NCBI RefSeq assembly: GCF_036014175.1
Contig: NZ_CP107917.1
Coordinates: 8,246,001 to 8,310,000 of the forward strand
Source: Streptomyces sp. NBC_00443
Lineage (GTDB): Bacteria > Actinomycetota > Actinomycetes > Streptomycetales > Streptomycetaceae
Direction: 5' to 3'
Length of the DNA stretch: 64,000 nucleotides
The notes beneath the pieces are model-generated. The model had not been told where the DNA came from. It searched no databases and saw only the letters and a list, made by a program, of their open reading frames with translations. The position numbers and the translations under genes are program-made. This document shows, in pieces, positions 58,326 through 64,000 of this stretch (position 1 is the stretch's first letter; each line of letters starts with the position of its first letter).

Positions 58326-60023
58326 TCATCCCACAGCACAGGGCAACGCCCGCCCCAGAATCCCGTCCACGTCCGCCGCGTCCGGCAGCGTGCCGAAGGC
58401 GTGGCCCCAGTCGCCGCCCAGTCGGGTCGCGCAGAAGGCGTCGGCGATGGGTGTGGGGGCGTGGCGGATCAGGAGGGAGGCCTGGAGGGTGAGGGCCATC
58501 AGCTCGACCAGGCGGCGGGCCGAGGCCTCGGAGCCCGTGGCGAGCAGGGACTTCAGACGGGTCACCGACGCGTCCAGACGCGCGTCCGCCCCCTGCGCCA
58601 GGGCAAGTTCGGCGAAGAGCGCCTCGGCAGTCCCCGGCTCCCGGCTCAAGGCCCGCAGGACGTCGAGGGCGTTGACGTTCCCCGAGCCCTCCCAGATCGA
58701 CAGGAGCGGAGCCTCGCGGTAGTGGCGGGGCATGCCCGACTCCTCGACGTAGCCGTTGCCGCCGAGGCACTCGAGGGCCTCCGCGGTGAAGGCCGGACCC
58801 CGCTTGGTGACCCAGTACTTGCCGACGGCCGTGGCGATCCGGCGGAAGGCCGCCTCGGTCCCGTCCGCGTCATCCCCGCGCACCACCCGGTCGGCCGCGC
58901 CGGCCAGCCGTAGCGTGAGCGTCGTGGCGGCCTCGGACTCCAGCGCCAGGTCGGCCAGGACGTTGCGCATCAGCGGCTGGTCGAGCAGCCGCGCCCCGAA
59001 CGCGCTGCGGTGGCGCACATGGTGCCCCGCCTCGACGAGCGTCTTGCGCATCAGCACCGCCGAGGACATCACGCAGTCCAGCCGGGTGCAGTTGACCATC
59101 TCGATGATCGTCTTGACGCCCCGTCCCTCGGGCCCCACCAGCCAGGCGACGGTGCCGTCGAACTCGGGCTCGGAGGAGGCGTTGGAACGGTTGCCCAGCT
59201 TGTCCTTCAGACGCTGGATGCGGAACGTGTTGCGGCTGCCGTCGGGCAGGACACGCGGCACGAGGAAGCAGGACAGCCCGCCGGGCGCTTGCGCCAGGAC
59301 CAGGAAGACGTCGCACATGGGCGCCGAGGTGAACCACTTGTGCCCGCGCAGCGTGTACACCCCGGGCTCGGCCGTCGGCGACGCCGTGGTGGTGTTCGTA
59401 CGGACGTCGGAGCCGCCCTGCTTCTCGGTCATCCCCATGCCCGCGAGCAGCCCCGGCTTCTCGGTGGGCACGCGCAGCTCCGGGTCGTACTCCCGGCTGG
59501 TCAGCAGAGGTTCGTAGACCTTCGCGAGCTCGGGCTGCCGGCGCAGCACGGGGACGGCGGCGTACGTCATCGACGTCGGGCAGCCGTGTCCCGCCTCCGC
59601 GTGCCCCCACACCAGTCCGCCCGCGGTCCGCGCGACGTGCGCTCCGGGCCGCTCGTCCGCCCAGGGCGCCGCCGCCAGCCCCTCGCCGACCGCGACCCGC
59701 ATCAGGTGGTGCCAGCTCGGATGGAACTCGACCTCGTCGACGCGATGCCCGTACCGGTCGTGCGTACGCAGCTCGGGCTCGTGACGGTTGGCCTGCTCAC
59801 CCCACTCCTGCGCCTCGGCGCTCCCGGCCCGCAGGCCCAGCCGCCGGATGTCCGCCTCGGCCCACGCGGCCCCCTCGCGGCGCAGCCCCTCGATCAGGGC
59901 CATGTCCTCGGAGGCGTCGTACGGCGCCAGGGGAGGGGGCTGGTTGGTGACGTCGTGGGTGCCGTACTGCCCGGACTGCTCCGGCGCGACTCCGGACTGC
60001 TCCTGCGCGAGTATCGAGACCAT
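58326..60023 (-). CDS. AidB-like acyl-CoA dehydrogenase family protein
   Basis: A 565-residue flavoprotein: VTNQPPPLAPYDASEDMALIEGL at the N-terminus, GMGMTEKQGGSDVRTNTT (flavin-binding), GHKWFTSAPMCDVFLVLAQA, and the C-terminal CLGGNGYVEESGMPRHYREAPLLSIWEGSGNV. Length and these motifs match AidB, which is linked to the adaptive response to DNA alkylation; catalytic substrates are unsettled. The start at 60023 (MVSILAQEQ) has no clear ribosome site, so it may be leaderless. Divergent from the PaaX-type regulator with a 75-nt gap. Confidence 0.85.
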   Translation of the reverse strand: MVSILAQEQSGVAPEQSGQYGTHDVTNQPPPLAPYDASEDMALIEGLRREGAAWAEADIRRLGLRAGSAEAQEWGEQANRHEPELRTHDRYGHRVDEVEFHPSWHHLMRVAVGEGLAAAPWADERPGAHVARTAGGLVWGHAEAGHGCPTSMTYAAVPVLRRQPELAKVYEPLLTSREYDPELRVPTEKPGLLAGMGMTEKQGGSDVRTNTTTASPTAEPGVYTLRGHKWFTSAPMCDVFLVLAQAPGGLSCFLVPRVLPDGSRNTFRIQRLKDKLGNRSNASSEPEFDGTVAWLVGPEGRGVKTIIEMVNCTRLDCVMSSAVLMRKTLVEAGHHVRHRSAFGARLLDQPLMRNVLADLALESEAATTLTLRLAGAADRVVRGDDADGTEAAFRRIATAVGKYWVTKRGPAFTAEALECLGGNGYVEESGMPRHYREAPLLSIWEGSGNVNALDVLRALSREPGTAEALFAELALAQGADARLDASVTRLKSLLATGSEASARRLVELMALTLQASLLIRHAPTPIADAFCATRLGGDWGHAFGTLPDAADVDGILGRALPCAVG

Positions 60024-60098
60024 GCCGTCAGTGTTGCACCATGGCTGCGGTTGCAGCAATCCTGTAATACGCCGAGCCGGCACGTAAGGTACCTGGCC

Positions 60099-60881
60099 AT
60101 GCCGAACAACCCGTCAACGCCGCCCGACGAGGTGGACCTGCGCCCGCTGTCCGCCCGGTCGGTCGTCCTGAGCCTGCTGCTGGGTCTGCATCCGCCCGAG
60201 CTGCCGGTGAAGGAGCTGGTGCGCAGCGTGGAGCCGTTCGGGATCGCGGGGTCCACCCTGCGGGCCGCGCTCAGCCGGATGGTCGCGGCCGGCGACCTGC
60301 GGCGCACCGACACGGTCTACCGGCTCAGCGACCGGCTGCTGGACCGCCAGCGGCGGCAGGACGACGCCGTCCACCCCGAGACCCTGCCCTGGGACGGCGA
60401 CTGGGAGATGGTCGTCGTCACCGCCACGGGCCGTGGCCCCGCCGAACGCGCGGAACTGCGCACCGAGCTGACCCGGCTCCGGCTCGCCGAGCTCCGCGAG
60501 GGCGTCTGGCTGCGCCCGGCCAACCTGCTCCGGCCCCTGCCGGGCGACCTCGCCCAGGTGGCCCAGCGCTACATGTCCCGCCCCGACGGCCCGGCACCCG
60601 AGCTCGCCGCGAGCCTGTGGCCGCTGTGTGCCTGGGCCGGCACCGGACGAGCCCTGCTCACGGAGGTCGCCCACGCGCGACGGCCGTCCGACCGTTTCAC
60701 CGCCTTCGCGGCCGTCGTCCGGCACCTGCTCGCCGACCCGGTACTGCCCCATGAACTCCTGCCCGCCGACTGGCCGGGCGACCGGCTGCGCGCCGCGTAC
60801 GCGGACTACCGACGGGAACTCGCCGAGGACGCACGCGCGCGTGACGGGAACGACCGCTCCAAGCAGCGCACGCGCGCGTGA
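60099..60881 (+). CDS. PaaX-family transcriptional regulator
   Basis: A 260-residue protein with an N-terminal winged helix (ARSVVLSLLLGLHPPELPVKELVRSVEPFGIAGSTLRAALSRM), a PaaX-type middle domain (GDWEMVVVTATGRGPAERAELRTEL) and PaaX C-terminal domain (RRPSDRFTAFAAVVRHLLADP). PaaX proteins repress phenylacetate genes until phenylacetyl-CoA binds; several actinobacterial paralogues serve other roles. It lies 20 kb from paaABCDE and beside an AidB-like gene, so the target is open. The last codons fall in a GC-rich repeat. Confidence 0.88.
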   Translation: MPNNPSTPPDEVDLRPLSARSVVLSLLLGLHPPELPVKELVRSVEPFGIAGSTLRAALSRMVAAGDLRRTDTVYRLSDRLLDRQRRQDDAVHPETLPWDGDWEMVVVTATGRGPAERAELRTELTRLRLAELREGVWLRPANLLRPLPGDLAQVAQRYMSRPDGPAPELAASLWPLCAWAGTGRALLTEVAHARRPSDRFTAFAAVVRHLLADPVLPHELLPADWPGDRLRAAYADYRRELAEDARARDGNDRSKQRTRA

Positions 60882-60917
60882 CGGGCACGACGCCTCCGAC
60901 AGCGCACGCGCGCGTGC
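60831..60917. repeat. Three GCACGCGCGCGTG repeats at the 3' end of the PaaX-family gene
   Basis: gcacgcgcgcgtgacggg occurs at 60831-60848 and 60868-60885, and a shorter gcacgcgcgcgtgc at 60904-60917, spaced about 36-37 bases apart. The core is self-complementary alternating GC (Z-DNA prone). The second copy contains the stop codon, so the protein end was partly made by duplication. Confidence 0.88.
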
Positions 60918-60941
60918 CCGCAGCTGACCGCGCACGACACG

Positions 60942-60987
60942 GCGGCCGCCCGAAGCGCCGTGCGGGGACGCTTCGGACGGCCGCTTT
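60942..60987. terminator. Terminator between the PaaX-family gene and the PL3 gene
   Basis: gcggccgcccgaagcg and cgcttcggacggccgc pair over about 15 bases around an 11-base loop and are followed by TTT. It serves the convergent genes on both sides. Confidence 0.85.
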
Positions 60988-61017
60988 CACCGTGGGGGGA
61001 CTACCTGCGGGCGGGTG

Positions 61018-61800
61018 CTACCGGTAGGTGATGTCCGAGCTGGAGTACAGGCAGTTCGTGCTGTCCGGCCCGGTACCCACGGCCGTGTTGTTGTTGTACT
61101 TCTGGCACGGGATGACCTTGCGGCCGGCGTCGTTGAGGATCGTGATGCCGCGCAGCGTCGCCACGTCGCCCCGGTTGACGTTGATGCCGACCAGACGCGC
61201 GGTGGACCCCGTGCCGGTCACCTCGATGTTGCTGAGGTTGACCTTGCGCGTGTGCTGCGTGGAGCAGTCGCCGCACGAGCGGTACAGCGTCTTGAAGTCG
61301 CTGACGGCGAAGTTGGAGATGTTCAGCGTGCCGGGTCCGTTGTGCTGGAAGACCTTGTCGGCGGCCTTCTTGGCGCCACCGCCGGTCACCGTGTAGGTGG
61401 AGCCGCCCCGGAAGGTGGCCGCGTCCTCGCCGACGTCCTCCCACCACACGTTCTGCAGGGTGCAGTTGCCCTCGCAGTGGATGCCGTCGGCGCCGGGCGC
61501 CCCGATGATGACGTTCTTCAGCGTCGCGCCGGCCGCGAGCTTGAAGATCGGGTCCTGGCCCTCCTCCTGACCGTCGCCGGCCAGGTCGCCACTGCCGTAG
61601 TAGCGGACCATGCCGCCGTCGCGGACGCCGGACACGGAGATGGTGGAGCTCACCGGCTGGCTGCTGCTGGGCGTCGGCCAGGTGGCGGCGCTCGCCGGTG
61701 GCGCACCGACTGTTGTGATCATGACAGATGAGAGGCCGAGGGCGGTCAGGCCGCCGGTCAGTGCGCGCCGACGGGTGCGGGGCTTTGCTGGTGAAGTCAT
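61018..61800 (-). CDS. Secreted pectate lyase, PL3 family
   Basis: A 260-residue protein with a signal peptide (RTRRRALTGGLTALGLSSVMITTVGAPPASA, shown approximately; ends AxA) and a compact right-handed beta-helix. Visible are LKNVIIGAPGADGIHCEGNCTLQNVWWEDVGEDAATF and a later FKTLYRSCGDC, standard for PL3 (PelI/PelC-like) lyases. It cleaves polygalacturonate by beta-elimination with calcium. It lies 72 nt downstream of the PL1 gene on the same strand, probably in one transcript, so two pectinases of different families are co-produced. Confidence 0.92.
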   Translation of the reverse strand: MTSPAKPRTRRRALTGGLTALGLSSVMITTVGAPPASAATWPTPSSSQPVSSTISVSGVRDGGMVRYYGSGDLAGDGQEEGQDPIFKLAAGATLKNVIIGAPGADGIHCEGNCTLQNVWWEDVGEDAATFRGGSTYTVTGGGAKKAADKVFQHNGPGTLNISNFAVSDFKTLYRSCGDCSTQHTRKVNLSNIEVTGTGSTARLVGINVNRGDVATLRGITILNDAGRKVIPCQKYNNNTAVGTGPDSTNCLYSSSDITYR

Positions 61801-61872
61801 GTCCCGTATGCCTTCTTCCAGTTGTGGGGGTGTCGGATGGGAGGTGCCGGGTCTTCTTCCTGGTGGGGGTGG

Positions 61873-62853
61873 TCAGAGCTTCCCGGCGCCCGCGCCGGAC
61901 GTCACCGAGGTGACGACGGTGGACGCGGACTCCGCGGTGTAGCCGTAGGGCGGCGTGGTGAAGGTGCCGACCCGGGAGATCTCGGTCGCGGCCCCGCCGA
62001 GATCGTTGCCGCGCAGATTGGCGTAGCCGTCGATGTCGCTGCTGCGGTTCGTGGTGACGGCGATCTTGGTGTCGCGGAAGACGTTGTTCTCCACGAGCAG
62101 TTGGGCGCCCATGCGCGAGTGACAGGCGGTGTCCGCGCCGGTCACGTAGTTGTTGTAGAAGTGCCCGGTGCCGAAGCGCAGGCTGGGGATGCGCGAGTAG
62201 ACGTTGCTGAACTGGTTGTGGTGGTACGTCACTTTCAGGTGCCCGGTGTCCTCGCTCGCGTTGTTGTCGCTGTGACCGACGAGCGAGCCCTTGAAGTGGT
62301 CCTTGAAGGTGTTCCAGGACACCGTGACGTTGTCCGAGCCGTGATTGACGTCCAGCAGGCCGTCGTAGTGGTCCTTGTCGTGCTCACGGTCGGCCGAGAA
62401 GGAGTTGTGGTCGATCCACACCTTCGTCGACTCCTGGACGGTGACACCGTCGGCCGGCGCCACCGGCTTGCTGATGTTCAGGTTCCGGATGACGACGTTG
62501 GTGACCTCCTTCAGGCGCAGTCCGCCGCCCGTGAATCCGGACGACGAACCGACGCCCAGCACCGTGGTGTTGGAGCCGACGTCCACCTGGCCGCTCAGCG
62601 AGATGAGGCCGTTGACCCGGACGACCTTGGCCGAGTTGCCGGTGACCGCCGCCTTGAAGGCGTCCAGCGTCGAGACGGTGACGGCCGAGGCGTTGCCGCC
62701 GCCGGTCGTCCCGGCGCCGAACCCGACCGGCGAGGTCTCGCCCGCCCCGGCCGACTGCGGCAGGACGATGACGGCCGCGGCGGCGAGGACGGCTGCGGCG
62801 GCCGTCGCCAGTGCGGCTCTTTGCGGGCGTGCACGTGGGGGGAGAGTTCGCAT
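61873..62853 (-). CDS. Secreted pectate lyase, PL1 family
   Basis: A 326-residue protein with an N-terminal signal (RAALATAAAAVLAAAAVIVLPQSAGA) and a PL1 parallel beta-helix. The calcium and substrate sites are VWIDHNSFS, HYDGLLDVNHGSDNVTVSWNTF and catalytic Arg in SRIPSLRFG. It cleaves pectate by beta-elimination. The start at 62853 has GAAGGGA upstream. The promoter at 62983-63011 carries a LacI-type operator. Family members prefer polygalacturonate. Confidence 0.93.
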   Translation of the reverse strand: MRTLPPRARPQRAALATAAAAVLAAAAVIVLPQSAGAGETSPVGFGAGTTGGGNASAVTVSTLDAFKAAVTGNSAKVVRVNGLISLSGQVDVGSNTTVLGVGSSSGFTGGGLRLKEVTNVVIRNLNISKPVAPADGVTVQESTKVWIDHNSFSADREHDKDHYDGLLDVNHGSDNVTVSWNTFKDHFKGSLVGHSDNNASEDTGHLKVTYHHNQFSNVYSRIPSLRFGTGHFYNNYVTGADTACHSRMGAQLLVENNVFRDTKIAVTTNRSSDIDGYANLRGNDLGGAATEISRVGTFTTPPYGYTAESASTVVTSVTSGAGAGKL

Positions 62854-62982
62854 GCGGTGCGTCCCTTCGGGAGGAGCGACACGATCATGTACGTGAACTG
62901 TGAACGTCATGCAGAACGTGGTGCGCGGGCGGTGTGGCCGTGTGGGGGTGTGGTGCAGCGAGTCGGTCACACTGCTGAACGG

Positions 62983-63011
62983 AACGTAGGGGGCAAGCGC
63001 TTTCTAGTCAA
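62983..63011 (-). promoter_or_regulatory. PL1 promoter with LacI-type operator between -35 and -10
   Basis: On the minus strand TTGACT (63006-63011) and TACGTT (62983-62988) are 17 nt apart. The spacer contains GAAAGCGCTTG, whose AAGCGCTT core is the half-site signature of LacI/GalR operators. Repressor binding there would block RNA polymerase. Confidence 0.65.
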
Positions 63012-63072
63012 CGCTTTGCGCGGAAGAACTCGTCTGACCTGGTGGGGGTAAGGGCTCTCATGAGACGCGGTG

Positions 63073-63086
63073 TGGGAGCGCTTCCA
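63073..63086. promoter_or_regulatory. CebR-like operator TGGGAGCGCTTCCA
   Basis: The 14-bp palindrome differs by one base from TGGGAGCGCTCCCA, the operator of the cellobiose repressor CebR and relatives in Streptomyces. It lies between the PL1 promoter and the esterase start (68 nt before it) and could control either or both genes. Confidence 0.6.
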
Positions 63087-63153
63087 TGCTGAACGTGTCC
63101 ATGCCACGATGCCCCTCCGTGAGGCCCCTCCCGCGACCAGAAGGGACAAGGAC

Positions 63154-64000
63154 GTGCCCACCCCCATCCGCACGACCGCGACAAGAAGGCCCCGGACGCT
63201 GCTAGCCGCCCTCCTGCCGCTGTTGGCGGCCCTGCTGCTCGCCGCCCCCACGGCCGCCGCCCGCCCCGACGCCGCCGACGCCGTGCCGAGCGCGACGCTG
63301 ACCGAGGTCACCGACTTCGGCACCAACCCCAGCAACCTGCGGATGTACGTGTACGTGCCGGACGGCGTCACAGCCCATCCGGCGGTCCTGGTGGCCGTGC
63401 ACTGGTGCACCGGCTCCGGGCCGGACATGTACAACGGCACCGAGTACGACACGCTCGCCGACCAGTACGGCTTCGTCGTGGTCTACCCGTCCGTCACCCG
63501 CAGCAGCAAGTGCTTCGACGTGTCCTCGCCGCAGGCGCTGCGGCGCGACGGCGGCAGCGACCCGGTCGGCATCAGGTCCATGGTCGACTGGGTGACCCGC
63601 ACCTACGACGCCGACACCGACCGCGTCTTCGCCACCGGCATCTCCTCCGGCGCGATGATGACGAACGTCCTGCTCGGCGACTACCCCGACGTGTTCGCCG
63701 CGGGCGCGGCCTTCTCGGGCGTCCCCTTCGGCTGCTTCGCCACCACCGACGGCTCCGAGTGGAACAGCGCCTGCGCGAACGGCACCGTCACGCACACCCC
63801 GCAGCACTGGGGCGACCTGGTGCGCGGCGCCTACCCCGGCTACACCGGACCCCGCCCGCGCATGCAGCTGTGGCACGGCACCGAGGACGACGTCCTGCGC
63901 CACCCCAACCTCGGGGAGATGATCAAGCAGTGGACGACCGTCCAGGGCGCCGGCCAGACCCCGGCCGCCACGGGCACACCCCAGTCCGGCTGGACCCGCA
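63154..64000 (+). CDS. Secreted PHB depolymerase-like/CE1-type esterase (3' end outside window)
   Basis: The frame is open from the GTG at 63154 to the window end, 282 codons. A signal peptide (LLAALLPLLAALLLAAPTAAA) precedes an alpha/beta-hydrolase of the extracellular PHB depolymerase/CE1 esterase family: MYVYVPDGVTAHPAVLVAVHWCTGSGPDMYNG, then nucleophile motif GISSGAMMT (GxSxG) and later MQLWHGTEDDV with the acid residue. Beside two pectate lyases, an acetyl- or feruloyl-esterase acting on plant polymers is likelier than a true PHB depolymerase. AAGGGA lies 7 nt before the start. The catalytic His is beyond the window. Confidence 0.85.
   Translation, partial: MPTPIRTTATRRPRTLLAALLPLLAALLLAAPTAAARPDAADAVPSATLTEVTDFGTNPSNLRMYVYVPDGVTAHPAVLVAVHWCTGSGPDMYNGTEYDTLADQYGFVVVYPSVTRSSKCFDVSSPQALRRDGGSDPVGIRSMVDWVTRTYDADTDRVFATGISSGAMMTNVLLGDYPDVFAAGAAFSGVPFGCFATTDGSEWNSACANGTVTHTPQHWGDLVRGAYPGYTGPRPRMQLWHGTEDDVLRHPNLGEMIKQWTTVQGAGQTPAATGTPQSGWTR

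Overview
The window is high-GC actinomycete DNA (roughly 70% or more G+C by eye, strong third-position G/C bias, GTG starts, Tat-type signals) and looks like a Streptomyces chromosome. Support for this comes from an actinobacterial c-di-AMP (ydaO-type) riboswitch upstream of an NlpC/P60-like secreted protein, a Streptomyces-type contractile injection system (CIS) locus, a paaABCDE operon and Streptomyces-type palindromic repeats. I see no tRNA, rRNA or CRISPR array.

Layout. 1-700: the end of an ATP-grasp gene, then a short gene graveyard with remnants of a LacI-type regulator and a Gfo/Idh-type dehydrogenase. 0.7-2.4 kb: a secreted NlpC/P60-like protein that has lost its catalytic cysteine, behind a c-di-AMP riboswitch. 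2.5-5.9 kb: an SDR reductase and a two-gene D-glucarate operon (kdgD-gudD) with a recognisable promoter and operators. 6.4-36.6 kb: one long co-directional operon-like block of about 20 genes for a phage-tail-like CIS: sheath, tube, cap, AAA+ ATPase, baseplate wedges, a spike split over two genes, a PAAR-like tip, and a terminal amidase. In its middle sit a 2298-residue DUF4157 protein with a nuclease-like C-terminus and a small gene that looks like its immunity partner, both on lower-GC DNA. Three CIS genes carry an apparent single-base frameshift. A strong terminator closes the block.

36.8-40.5 kb: paaABCDE (phenylacetyl-CoA epoxidase) behind a TetR-type operator. 40.6-48.7 kb: a TerD-domain protein, a DyP peroxidase, DUF5997 and LysR-like genes, an SRPBCC protein and a secreted GH127 enzyme with a LamG insertion. 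48.9-53.2 kb: a HAD phosphatase, an Lrp/AsnC regulator, a divergent FUSC membrane protein with an attenuator-like leader, and a lactonase-type propeller. 53.3-60.9 kb: a CbiX-like protein, a BadF-type kinase, uracil-DNA glycosylase, a BNR-repeat protein, a small membrane protein, an AidB-like acyl-CoA dehydrogenase and a PaaX-family regulator. 61.0-64.0 kb: two secreted pectate lyases (PL3 and PL1) and a divergent secreted esterase that runs off the window, around LacI-type operators.

The CIS genes should work as one machine: tube inside sheath, baseplate and spike at the front, cap at the rear, ATPase for assembly or cargo handling, and the DUF4157 protein as the likely cargo. No tail-fibre or tape-measure gene is recognisable. 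The rest is ordinary Streptomyces carbon catabolism (glucarate, phenylacetate, arabinan, pectin) and housekeeping.
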